Shown here one piece after another: positions 7,455-16,613 of a stretch of 64,000 bases of DNA (its first letter is position 1; each line of letters opens with the position of its first letter). The notes beneath the pieces are model-generated. The model was not told the origin of the DNA, ran no database searches, and saw nothing but the letters and a program-made list of their open reading frames with translations. A program made the position numbers and the translations under genes. Source of the DNA: Polyangia bacterium (GTDB lineage: Bacteria; Myxococcota_A; Polyangia; Nannocystales; Nannocystaceae); NCBI GenBank assembly GCA_030424595.1, contig JAUHWG010000029.1, forward strand, positions 1 to 64,000, in the 5' to 3' direction.

Positions 7455-8378
7455 ATGGCTAGCGATGTGATCGAGATGGAGAAGGACAGGCACGGCGTCT
7501 ACGTGCCCAAGAAGAAGCCGGCGGTCGGTCTCTGGGCGCTTGGCGGTATCGCAGCTGCGGGGGCTATCGCCGCTGGTGCCTATCTGTGGAAGAGTCGCCA
7601 GGAAGACACCGACGATGCGCCCGCGGGCGGAGGGGAGTCGAGCGCGTCGGGCTCGGTCACGACGGGTGGGATCACGTGGACGAACGTCCGACCTCTGCCC
7701 AAGCCCGCGGATGTCCCGAGCTTCGATCTGACGACGAACTGGGGGAAGACTCCCGGCGACCTTCGGCCTCTCTTTGCGCTCATGGAGCAGGTCTCGGGGA
7801 TCGAAGGGTCTGGGCGGATCTTCGCGATCATCTCGAAGCGGGAGGCGGGCTTCGTCGCGAGCGCCCACAATGCCTCGAAGCAAGAGGTCGCCGCCTCGCG
7901 GCTGGCCTACGAGAACGCGAAGAAGCGAAACCAGCCGCTGAAGTACGGGACAGAGTCGGCCGAATTCGGCAGCGGAGGTCTCTTTGGAGCGCTGGCGCCG
8001 TACTTCCTCTGGACCGGCATCGTCGCGATCAAGGACCGGGCGCCGCTGCTGAACTCGCGACCCGAGATCATGTTCTTGCCGCGCGTCGCCGCCTTCGGCG
8101 CGGTCGTCTACATGCAGCGGGTCATCACGAACCATCGGATCGATGACCACGCCGACATCAAGGTCGGCTGGGCGCGTCCGTCTCTGCTCCGAAGCGGCCG
8201 CGGCGGGTCGACCTACCAGGCTGTCCGCACGCGCTTCTTCGAGGACGCCGAGGCGCTTGGGATCGACCTGGAGGACACCTCGACGATCCCCGCGAGCCTC
8301 GTGGTGAGGGACTGGCCGGGCGTCAGCTCGGTCTTTGAACAACTCGTCGGCGAGCTGCCGACGCCGATCGGCGGGTGA
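7455..8378 (+). CDS. Membrane-anchored protein, possible lytic transglycosylase-like hydrolase
   Basis: 307 residues from an ATG preceded by GGTGGAG. A membrane anchor at about 23-46 (AVGLWALGGIAAAGAIAAGA) is followed by a Ser/Gly linker and a soluble domain. Around residue 130 the text IISKREAGFVASAHN resembles the catalytic-Glu region of SLT-type transglycosylases (E-[SA]-G-F), and FGSGGLFGALAPYFLW downstream resembles the later glycine-rich motif. If so, it would cut the peptidoglycan glycan strand. PRD1-type phages carry such a membrane-anchored transglycosylase in the virion. The match is weak and only visual. Confidence 0.45.
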   Translation: MASDVIEMEKDRHGVYVPKKKPAVGLWALGGIAAAGAIAAGAYLWKSRQEDTDDAPAGGGESSASGSVTTGGITWTNVRPLPKPADVPSFDLTTNWGKTPGDLRPLFALMEQVSGIEGSGRIFAIISKREAGFVASAHNASKQEVAASRLAYENAKKRNQPLKYGTESAEFGSGGLFGALAPYFLWTGIVAIKDRAPLLNSRPEIMFLPRVAAFGAVVYMQRVITNHRIDDHADIKVGWARPSLLRSGRGGSTYQAVRTRFFEDAEALGIDLEDTSTIPASLVVRDWPGVSSVFEQLVGELPTPIGG

Positions 8379-8381
8379 GCT

Positions 8382-9506
8382 GTGGACATTCTTGACTGCT
8401 ATGGCGCGGAGATCGACGCGCTCGCGGACATCGCGGGAGACTTCGACTATCTCTCGACGGTCGAGCGCGAGGCATGGATCGCGCACCAGTGGACGGAGCT
8501 CGCAGAGGCGATGGGCTGGTCTGAGGAGCTCGCCGAGGCATTCGACCGCATTCGGCATTCGCGGCTCGGCATGGCGCAGAGCACCGCCATCGCGCTCGCA
8601 GCGTTCCGCTCGGTCGCTCAGCGTGACCAGGAGAGCCAAGCGAACTCCGATCGGGCGCGGGTGCGAGAGCAGGCCCTCATGACGCTGGCGGGTCGCTCCG
8701 GGCACGTGTGGCGGCTAGAGGTGGATGCCGCCTCCTTGCCGTCTGGAGTCTGTTCAGGGGCAAGTGCGCCGAAGAGGCCGCTCCGCGTTGGCAGGCCGGT
8801 GAGCGCACCATCGAAGCCGGTGGATCCTTCCGTTCGGGGCACCTCCGCCGATTTGACGAGCGGCGGTGGGGAGCAGCTCAAGTCCCAGAGGGTCTTCCTC
8901 GCGGATGTTGGGCCCAGCTACTTCTGGGGCCCAGCGCCTCGCGTTCTTCACTACCGCCCCGGCTGTGGGGAACAGGCACCGCTGAGGCTATCCCTGGGGA
9001 CTTTTCCTTGGGTCTACGGCCATCGTCTCCAGGCGCCCGCGCCGGGGACTCTCTGGCGCAGCTTCGGAGAGTGGCTCCCCGCCGCTCTGGGCCTCGAGAT
9101 CGCGGCCTCCCTCTGGCACCCGAGGGGCAACCTCCGACAAGACGCGCGAGAGGTCGTGAGTCACTGGAGACACTGGAGATCGACGACGAGCGAATTGGTC
9201 GCGGCCATCCCGGAATCGAGCGACAAGCCCCCCACGAGTGGCTGCCTGGCTCGCTCTGGTCGGGTGCTCGAAGCCTGCGAGGCTCAAGGCCAGCTCGTAG
9301 GCCTCAACGGACCCCGTGGGTTCATCTGCGCGGACGCCTACAACTTCGTCCAGCGGCGCTTCGCGGCCTTCTTTGCGATGCGCAGGGCGCTGCTCCGGGC
9401 GCAGAAGAAGCTCCCCCGCGAGCTCCGTGCGCTGGTCGACGCGAACCCAGACCCCTGTCTCCGTCAACACCTGAACCTGACCCTTGCTGCCAAAGCGGGA
9501 GTGTAA
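8382..9506 (+). CDS. Hypothetical protein of the element
   Basis: 374 residues from a GTG start 3 bases after the preceding stop, with GGTGAG upstream. An acidic helical N-terminus of about 100 residues precedes a Pro/Ser-rich middle and a Trp-rich C-terminal half (TFPWVYGHRL, SLWHPRG, SHWRHW), ending in a basic helix. No membrane span, signal peptide or nucleotide-binding motif is seen. I do not recognise it. Its position between the likely virion-type genes and the giant helicase gene suggests a role in the same process. Confidence 0.5.
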   Translation: MDILDCYGAEIDALADIAGDFDYLSTVEREAWIAHQWTELAEAMGWSEELAEAFDRIRHSRLGMAQSTAIALAAFRSVAQRDQESQANSDRARVREQALMTLAGRSGHVWRLEVDAASLPSGVCSGASAPKRPLRVGRPVSAPSKPVDPSVRGTSADLTSGGGEQLKSQRVFLADVGPSYFWGPAPRVLHYRPGCGEQAPLRLSLGTFPWVYGHRLQAPAPGTLWRSFGEWLPAALGLEIAASLWHPRGNLRQDAREVVSHWRHWRSTTSELVAAIPESSDKPPTSGCLARSGRVLEACEAQGQLVGLNGPRGFICADAYNFVQRRFAAFFAMRRALLRAQKKLPRELRALVDANPDPCLRQHLNLTLAAKAGV

Positions 9507-9516
9507 CGAGGTCGCC

Positions 9517-12500
9517 ATGCATATCGAGGTCGGCACAAAGCAGTACAAGGAACTCTTCGGCTTTCGGGACTTTCTCAATGATCCCTTCGAGAGCCGCCTG
9601 CCCCCGCACAAGCTGCTCGTTCAGAGCCTCGCGGATCCGAGCAAGCGCATCGACGTGATCGACCAGATCATCGGCGACGCGCGGCCCGAGGGGCTCTTGC
9701 ACACGGCCGGTCTCAAAGACCTCCAGCTCGGCAGCCAGTACATGATGCACGCGCGCCTGGCCGTCTCGCGGTTGGGGGACACGCTCTCGTTGCCGGGAAA
9801 CGGGTTGCTGACATCGATGACCGAGGGCTTGGTCGATGTCATGCGTCAGGTCAAGATCCCCTCGCGCGCGTCGAACGAGGACATCCAGCGATTTCTGGCC
9901 GATGCCGCCTTTTCGATCGGAATGAAGGCCCTCGGGGCCTTCGGTCCGTGGGGCAAGATCGCTGCTGCGGTCGCAGGCTTCGCACGGGGGATCGTCCAGC
10001 TCGTCAGGCAGCGCAAGGACCTCGCGAAGCTGGACGAGGACCGGCGGCGAAAGTTCGCCTACGCCAAGCTGCCGCCCCTTCAGGAGCCTGACACGCAGAT
10101 CGACGCTTGGTATGTCGATGCGGTTCTCAAGGCGAAGATGGAGACCGGGTCGTGGTCCTCGATCTTCTCCCCTCGCTTTGAGTCCGACGAGTGGGTCGCC
10201 ATTACTCGCAACGGCGGCGTGGCTCTGGCGCCCGGAGAGAAGCTCGACGGGATCGATGAGTTGGGGGATAGCCGCAAGGTCTTCAAGGCGACCGGGGGAA
10301 TCGGCTTCATGCCCGGCCTCGACCAGATCACGAGCGTGATCCAGGTCAGCGTGGATCCCGAGAAGCTCAGCGCCTGGGATGGTGGGACCTGGCCGGTGCG
10401 TCCCGACGCAGTGACCGACGTGGGCAAGTTCTTCGTCAACACCGGCCGCCTCGCCGCGATCGCCTGGTCCTGGGCCACCGAGGCTGATGCGTCGCCGGAC
10501 CTCTACAAGATCGACACCAAGGTCCTCCACGAACGTTGGAAGCGCTACTGCGACGGCGGCCTTCGGTTTCTCTCTGAGAATGCTCGCGACTGGAAGGAGA
10601 ACAACGGCAAGGGTCGTGTCCTCTCGGGAAGCCCCGGCTACATCGCCGGCAGCGCGATCGGCTGTGCGATCGGGGTCTGGCGCTGCGAGCCCGACGGCAA
10701 CGGCTTTTCGATCGTCGAGCCCGGCCTGCGCGGCGACGCGATGATGGGCTACGGCCGCGGTCGCGAGGCGATCGGCTGCGTGATGGACCCGCCGAGCATG
10801 AGCTCGCAGGCGGACGGCAAGTCCTGCCTCTTCACGGTCTACGAGCTGCGGATCCGCAAGGTGCTCGACGAGGCGCGCCGTCGCCAGACAAACCGCCGGG
10901 GCCTTCCCGCGGCGGGTGTCGAGGTGACCGCTCGCGACCAAGGCAAATTCCGCCTTCTGATCACCAACCCGCCCTACGGCAATCGCGGCCTGACCGCGAA
11001 GTGGGACCAGGCCCCCGAGTACGCCGAGCGCGAGGCCTTTGCCTACTTCCTCCGCCGCGGCCTCGATCTTCTGGCGCCCTTCGGCGTCGGTGTATTTCTG
11101 ATCCCGGCCGGCTTTCTCACGGGGATCAGCGCTGCTCGCCGAGAGCTTCGCGAGCGGGTGCTCCGGCGTCATCACCTGATGGCCGCCTATCGCCTGCCAA
11201 GCGCGACCTTTCCAGGCGCCAATCTCGTCACGGACCTGGTCTTCTTCCGGGCTCGCGGCGGCGAGCTGGCGGAGGTCGACGAGGCTGACGCGTTCATCGT
11301 CGAGGGCCGCTACTTCGACCAGTTCTCCTACTACGTGCTCGGCGAAGAGAAGGGCCGCGGCGATGACGAGGGCGACGACTCTCCAGGCACGTCGCGGGGT
11401 CGCTACCAGCATCAGGTCCTCGGCGAGTTCGAGGGCCTCCCGCCCCTGGCCGAGCGGACTCTGTGCTCGGCCTGCATCGTCCGGCCTGTCGCATTTCCGG
11501 CGGCGAGCGCGAGCCGGCTCGTCCGCAAGGCGGTGTCCAGTGACGAGCTGACGCCGCTCCTCGCAGCGGCTCTGACCCTAGGCGGACGTATCGCCGACTA
11601 CCTCGCGGAGCGGGCCCAGGGCAGCCTCCGGGCGGTCGAACTCTGGCCGGAGCTGCTCCAGTCGCTGCGCGACTTTCAGCGCGCGCCGGAGGTCGTGGAG
11701 CTCGGCGTCGTCAACCCCTGGTCGTGGATGGAGCTGCGCCACCTCGCCGAGGCCGACACCCCGGGCGCTCAGCAATTCCTCAACGCTTTTTCCAAGGCCG
11801 GCGATCTCACGGCCGCGCTGACGACCGAGCCGACGATCGAAGAGCGCTACAGCGGCGAGCCCGGAGACCTACTCGGCCAGGCCGAGTTTCTCTACCGCAG
11901 CCGGCGACGAATCGCGATCGATGAGCTCCTCGAGTTCCATCAAGACCAAGGAGGAATGACGGCCAAGGACGAAGCGCTGACCCGGCTCTTCCGTGCCGAG
12001 TGGTGCGTCGACGGCTACCTGATGCAGGAGCTGGTCCCCCTGCGCGACTACGTCACCGGCGACCTCTGGCCGAAGCTCGATCGCGTCGAGTCGCAGCTCG
12101 GCGGATCGAGCTCCCGAGAAAACCAGAACAGCCTCATGGATCACGCGATGGCCGACGCCTTCTCGATGGCAGGGATGCAAGCCCCGACACCGCGGGCGAT
12201 CGCACAGGCGCAGGGGATCCCCGAGGAGCAGCTCAAGCTCCAACAACAGCGGCTCCTCGCCGCGATCAAGCCGGTCGAGTTCGAGGACATCGGCGACGTA
12301 TCCCCGCGCGACGGCTACATCCCTCTCGCGATGATCGCCGAGTGGGTCTCCGAGGCGCTCAACAGCCGCTTCGGCGCTGTCGCTCTTGAGCGGAACGGCG
12401 GTCTCGTGCGCGTCGTCGATGCGGAGTACGACACGTTGAAGAAGGCGCCGATGGATCCTGAGACGCTCTGGTTTGTCGGGTGGGTTAACCACGACAACAC

Positions 12501-15500
12501 CTTCTTCGGCCCGAACGACCTTCACCACAACGACCCCGAGGCCGAGAAGGTCCGGGCTTCGTCGGGCCTCAACGAGCTCAAGATCTGGGACTACCGCGCG
12601 AGCTACGAGCGGGCCTGGACGCAGAGCTTCAACGCCTGGGTCCGCGAAGAGCCCTCGCGCATGGAGGCGATCCGCGACGCCTACAACCGCGGCTTTCGTC
12701 GCTACCTCCGCCGCGAGTACTCGGGTGAGCCCCTCGACATCGCCCGCTGGGGCGGTCAGGTCCGGCTCGCGCCCCACCAGAACGCGGCCGCACGACGCGT
12801 CATCGAGGCCCGCGGGGGACTCCTGGCCTTCGACGTCGGCGTCGGCAAGACCTACACCGGCCTGGGGGTCCTCGCCCGCGCGCGACAGGAAGGCTGGGGC
12901 CGGCGGCCGGTCGTGCTCGTCCCGCCGAGCCTGGTGTGGAAGTGGCACCGCGACTTTGCCCGCTGCCTCCCCGACTACCGCGTCGCCGTCATCGGCTCGA
13001 CCCGGCGCCAGCTCACCCGCGGCAAGCGGGTCAACGCGGCCGCCGAGCGCCTCGCCCAAGGCGAGATCACGAAGGACCAGTATCAGCAGCTGATCACCGT
13101 CGCCAAGGCCGACAAGCCCGAAGAGCGCGCCGCCAAGTGGTCCGCGTTCCAGGCTGGCCTCTATGACGCGGTGATCCTCAGCTACGAGGCGCTCAAGCTG
13201 ACGCAGGTCGACCTCGACGCGATCCTCCGCTACGCCGAGAACACGCCCGCGATCCGGCGGCTGATCAGCCTTCAGGAGCGCAATGAGCACACTCGCGGTC
13301 GAAGCAGCAGGAGGAAGCCGAAGAGTGAGCGCAAGAAGGCGATCGCTGAGACCGGCGTAAAGGGCTTCATCCTGGAGCGGCTTGAGGTCGACGAGCGCCG
13401 CCAGCTTGATCCCGGGATCCGCTGGGAAGACCTCGGCGTCGACCTCCTGATCGTCGACGAGGCCCAGAACTTCAAGAACCTCTACGCCCCGGAGGCCCGC
13501 GAGGGCGGCATTCCGAAGTATATGGGGCTCCCCGCCGGTGGCTCAAAGCGGGCTTGGCAGCTCGACTTTCGGTCGAGCTTCGTCCGCCAGCGGACCGGCG
13601 GGAGCGGTGTCGTGCTCCTCTCGGCGACTCCGGCGAAGAACAGCCCGCTCGAGTTCTACAACATCCTCCAATACGTCGATCACGACGCCTTCTCCAAGGT
13701 CGGTATCCACGATCCCGAGGACTTCGTCGATCGCTACCTCAAGATCGAGGGCCGCGACGTCCTCGACTCCAACTTCGACATTGTCCGCAAGTCGGCCGTC
13801 GTCGGCTTTCGCCGCCTGGACGAGCTGCGCGGGATCCTCGATCGCTATTCGGAGTTTCGGACCGCCGAGGAGGTCGGGATCAAGCTGCCCAAGCCGCGGG
13901 TCCAACGGGTGGACGTGCAGATGGACGACGCCCAGGAGGAGAAGTACGACGAGCTCGTCCAGAAGATGACGGAGCGCCTTAGGGCTCTCCTCGAGGGCAA
14001 GGGCACCGACCAAGCGGCTGTCCTCGGCGACATGGTGCGGATGTCCCTCATCGCCCTGCATTCGCAGCTCGACGAGGGCTACGACTGGAACACGGCGCTC
14101 GAGGGCGGATTGGCTAAGCGCAAGGTCACGGCGAGCGCGCTACCGCGGTGGCTCGAGCGCGGGTGGGATGTCCTCGACATCGATAAGGACAAGGCGAAGG
14201 CGCTGATCCAGCGCGACCTGCCGAGGCCCGACTACAACTCCCCGAAGTTCCAGGCGATCGCCGAGCGGATCGCGGCCCAGCCCGGATGCGGTCATATCGT
14301 CTTCTGCGAGCCCGTCGCCTGCCATGCGTGGATCCGAGAGGTCCTGATCGAGCACGGGATTCCGAAGGAGCGGATCGCGGTCATGAACGCCGTCGCGACC
14401 GACTCGAACGCGCGGATCAGGATCGCGGACGGCTTCAACGGCGACCCCGAGGGCGGCGTCGAGGCGATCTACGACGTCGTCATCGCCAACAGCGTCGCCT
14501 ACGAAGGCGTCGACCTCCAGGTCCGTACCTGCGCGATCCACCACGTCGATCTGCCCTGGACGCCCGCCGACCTCGAGCAGCGAAACGGCCGCGCGTATCG
14601 CCAGGGCAACACGCTCGGGGTCATCGAGATCCTCTACTACATCGCCCAGGGCTCGATGGACGGGTATCGGTTCTCCGTCATCCACGGCAAGCGCGGGTGG
14701 CTCACCGACCTCCTCGAGAGCCAGGACCGCGACACCAACAACCCCGCCGCGCAGCAGGAGTTTTCGCCGGAGGAGCTGCTCGAGTACATCGCCCGCGACA
14801 AGTCCGGCGTCCGCGAGCTCCTCGCGAAGCGCAAGGCGCAGCGCAAGGAAGAAGAGCGGACCAAGCAGGCCGCGAACGCGGCGGCGCTGATGCGGCAGGC
14901 GGTCAGCCGCTTCCGCAGCGCCCGGCGGCTCGCGAAGAGTCAGCCCGAGCGGGCGACGAAGCTCCGCGCCGAGGCGGAGGAGCGCCTCACCTCGCTCGAA
15001 CGCGGCGCCGGCGATGCCTGGCCCTGGACGAGCGCGATGTATGCGTTTCGCGAGGTCGACGGCATCGTCCCCGCCGACGGCAGCGCTCCGGTCTTCGAGG
15101 GTCTGCGCGTGGTCCAGCCGCGCGGCGAAGGAGAGGTTGTTGCGTTCGAGTTCGGTCGCGTGATCGATGGTTCGTCGGGGCTCGTCATCGGCATGCGCAA
15201 GGCCGGAGAGGCGCACTGGCGCATGGTCGGCACGCAGGAGATCACGGCGATGGCGATCCAGCCCGCCGACATCCAGCGCCGGGACGCGTGGCCAGAGGAC
15301 GACGACGCCGACACCGGCCTCGCGCTGGGGCGGACGATCGCCCGCATGACCTCGTGGACGCACCTCGGCTGGGAGGGCGCGCACGAGCCCTTCATCGGTC
15401 GCTGGTGGGGTCGACAGGGCGCGGCGATCAGCGAGCAGTTGGCAAAGCGCGGAGATGATGCAGAGCGACTGCCCGTGGTCATCGGCGACGAGCTCCAGCT

Positions 15501-16611
15501 CAAGAGCGGTCCGGCGATTCGCGACGGTGTCCTGCTCCCGCCAACCAACGATGGCTGGGATCGCTACCTCAAGCTGGCACCGCGCTCCGACGAGGTGTGG
15601 AGCGCGCTTCGGGATGTCGGCGTGCTCTGGTGGGGTCGACGGGTGCCGCGGGACCTGCTCGCCAACGTCCCCGAGATCGACGACGAGAGCGCGCTCGCAA
15701 GGCTGCAACGCAAGCTCGCCGAGGCCCGGCGGGCCCACGCCGTCGGTCCCCATGAGGTCGCGGAGTGGTTCATCGAGAACGACTTTGACAAGGCCGGCGA
15801 TCTCATCGGCGACTACCTCCGCTCACCCACGCAGTCGTTTGAGGAATTCGCCGCGAAGCTCCGCAAGCTGATCGACGCTACGCTCGATGATCGTTGGTAC
15901 AGCCGCTCCGCCCTGAACTCCGAGGGTCTTCCAAACCTGCGCGAGGACCTCCTCTTTGAGGAGGGTGGTCGTCACTATGTGCTAGCGCGTCTCCCTGATC
16001 ATCCGACGCGCCGCGTGTACATCACCCGCCCCGAGGTCGCGGGAGCGCCGTACTCCGTCGCTGAGGGGGCGCTGAACGAAGGTGACACGGTCTGGGACAT
16101 CGACGAGGCCGACGCCGCGTCGATCGAGGCCGCCTGGGAGCGCTATGGCTGGCTGATGCGCGCTCTTGAGCTTGTGCCCGCGTTTCTCGGCGAAGCTCAC
16201 GCTCTCCTCGGCATCGCGGCCGAGGCGATCGATAGCCCCAAGTGTCTCGGTGGCCAGCGGTCGCGGGCGATCAAGGCGCTGCGCACCGCCGAGAAGTACT
16301 ACCGACGGGCGGCCAATCGGATCCATCAGGGGCGGCCCGCGAACGTGCTCGAGGCGCTCGTCGAGATGGTCCGGCACGTGACGGTGAGCGCCGTGACGAT
16401 CGCCGAGGCCTGCGGGATCGGCCAGCTCGAGTTCTTGGGCAGCCCCGTGCTCGTCCGCGAGAGGGACCGGTTTGCGCTCGCGCAGGTCGGTGAGGACATC
16501 GTCGATCGGCAGGACACCGGGGAAGGGGCGGAGTTGCAGGCCGCGGCCGAGCCGGCGGTCGACTCTGGCGAAACGTCGGAAACGTCGAAGAACGAAGGCG
16601 AGGAGGCGTAG
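9517..16611 (+). CDS. Giant fusion: unknown N-terminal region, N6-methylase remnant, SNF2-type helicase (DarB-like)
   Basis: 2364 residues from ATG 9517 with GAGGT upstream. Residues 1-~450 match nothing I know and include a hydrophobic helical stretch near 135-165. An adenine-methylase motif IV, NPPYGNRG, lies at 484-491 with the following methylase-type region, but no clear SAM-binding motif I precedes it. A superfamily 2 helicase follows: DVGVGKT (Walker A) at ~1106, DEAQ at ~1314, and QRNGRAYRQG (motif VI) at ~1688. The last ~600 residues are unassigned. The methylase-plus-helicase order matches phage P1 DarB, an antirestriction protein injected with phage DNA, and large helicase proteins of plasmids and ICEs. 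The methylase is probably inactive; the N-terminus may direct packaging (inference). Confidence 0.75.
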   Translation: MHIEVGTKQYKELFGFRDFLNDPFESRLPPHKLLVQSLADPSKRIDVIDQIIGDARPEGLLHTAGLKDLQLGSQYMMHARLAVSRLGDTLSLPGNGLLTSMTEGLVDVMRQVKIPSRASNEDIQRFLADAAFSIGMKALGAFGPWGKIAAAVAGFARGIVQLVRQRKDLAKLDEDRRRKFAYAKLPPLQEPDTQIDAWYVDAVLKAKMETGSWSSIFSPRFESDEWVAITRNGGVALAPGEKLDGIDELGDSRKVFKATGGIGFMPGLDQITSVIQVSVDPEKLSAWDGGTWPVRPDAVTDVGKFFVNTGRLAAIAWSWATEADASPDLYKIDTKVLHERWKRYCDGGLRFLSENARDWKENNGKGRVLSGSPGYIAGSAIGCAIGVWRCEPDGNGFSIVEPGLRGDAMMGYGRGREAIGCVMDPPSMSSQADGKSCLFTVYELRIRKVLDEARRRQTNRRGLPAAGVEVTARDQGKFRLLITNPPYGNRGLTAKWDQAPEYAEREAFAYFLRRGLDLLAPFGVGVFLIPAGFLTGISAARRELRERVLRRHHLMAAYRLPSATFPGANLVTDLVFFRARGGELAEVDEADAFIVEGRYFDQFSYYVLGEEKGRGDDEGDDSPGTSRGRYQHQVLGEFEGLPPLAERTLCSACIVRPVAFPAASASRLVRKAVSSDELTPLLAAALTLGGRIADYLAERAQGSLRAVELWPELLQSLRDFQRAPEVVELGVVNPWSWMELRHLAEADTPGAQQFLNAFSKAGDLTAALTTEPTIEERYSGEPGDLLGQAEFLYRSRRRIAIDELLEFHQDQGGMTAKDEALTRLFRAEWCVDGYLMQELVPLRDYVTGDLWPKLDRVESQLGGSSSRENQNSLMDHAMADAFSMAGMQAPTPRAIAQAQGIPEEQLKLQQQRLLAAIKPVEFEDIGDVSPRDGYIPLAMIAEWVSEALNSRFGAVALERNGGLVRVVDAEYDTLKKAPMDPETLWFVGWVNHDNTFFGPNDLHHNDPEAEKVRASSGLNELKIWDYRASYERAWTQSFNAWVREEPSRMEAIRDAYNRGFRRYLRREYSGEPLDIARWGGQVRLAPHQNAAARRVIEARGGLLAFDVGVGKTYTGLGVLARARQEGWGRRPVVLVPPSLVWKWHRDFARCLPDYRVAVIGSTRRQLTRGKRVNAAAERLAQGEITKDQYQQLITVAKADKPEERAAKWSAFQAGLYDAVILSYEALKLTQVDLDAILRYAENTPAIRRLISLQERNEHTRGRSSRRKPKSERKKAIAETGVKGFILERLEVDERRQLDPGIRWEDLGVDLLIVDEAQNFKNLYAPEAREGGIPKYMGLPAGGSKRAWQLDFRSSFVRQRTGGSGVVLLSATPAKNSPLEFYNILQYVDHDAFSKVGIHDPEDFVDRYLKIEGRDVLDSNFDIVRKSAVVGFRRLDELRGILDRYSEFRTAEEVGIKLPKPRVQRVDVQMDDAQEEKYDELVQKMTERLRALLEGKGTDQAAVLGDMVRMSLIALHSQLDEGYDWNTALEGGLAKRKVTASALPRWLERGWDVLDIDKDKAKALIQRDLPRPDYNSPKFQAIAERIAAQPGCGHIVFCEPVACHAWIREVLIEHGIPKERIAVMNAVATDSNARIRIADGFNGDPEGGVEAIYDVVIANSVAYEGVDLQVRTCAIHHVDLPWTPADLEQRNGRAYRQGNTLGVIEILYYIAQGSMDGYRFSVIHGKRGWLTDLLESQDRDTNNPAAQQEFSPEELLEYIARDKSGVRELLAKRKAQRKEEERTKQAANAAALMRQAVSRFRSARRLAKSQPERATKLRAEAEERLTSLERGAGDAWPWTSAMYAFREVDGIVPADGSAPVFEGLRVVQPRGEGEVVAFEFGRVIDGSSGLVIGMRKAGEAHWRMVGTQEITAMAIQPADIQRRDAWPEDDDADTGLALGRTIARMTSWTHLGWEGAHEPFIGRWWGRQGAAISEQLAKRGDDAERLPVVIGDELQLKSGPAIRDGVLLPPTNDGWDRYLKLAPRSDEVWSALRDVGVLWWGRRVPRDLLANVPEIDDESALARLQRKLAEARRAHAVGPHEVAEWFIENDFDKAGDLIGDYLRSPTQSFEEFAAKLRKLIDATLDDRWYSRSALNSEGLPNLREDLLFEEGGRHYVLARLPDHPTRRVYITRPEVAGAPYSVAEGALNEGDTVWDIDEADAASIEAAWERYGWLMRALELVPAFLGEAHALLGIAAEAIDSPKCLGGQRSRAIKALRTAEKYYRRAANRIHQGRPANVLEALVEMVRHVTVSAVTIAEACGIGQLEFLGSPVLVRERDRFALAQVGEDIVDRQDTGEGAELQAAAEPAVDSGETSETSKNEGEEA

Positions 16612-16613
16612 CG

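Noticed and set aside
9322-11412. Very long minus-strand open frames opposite the giant helicase gene (also 11869-13290 and 14140-15753)
   Set aside because: They are Arg/Leu/Asp/Val-rich mirror frames typical of GC-rich coding DNA; the + strand frame has clear helicase motifs.
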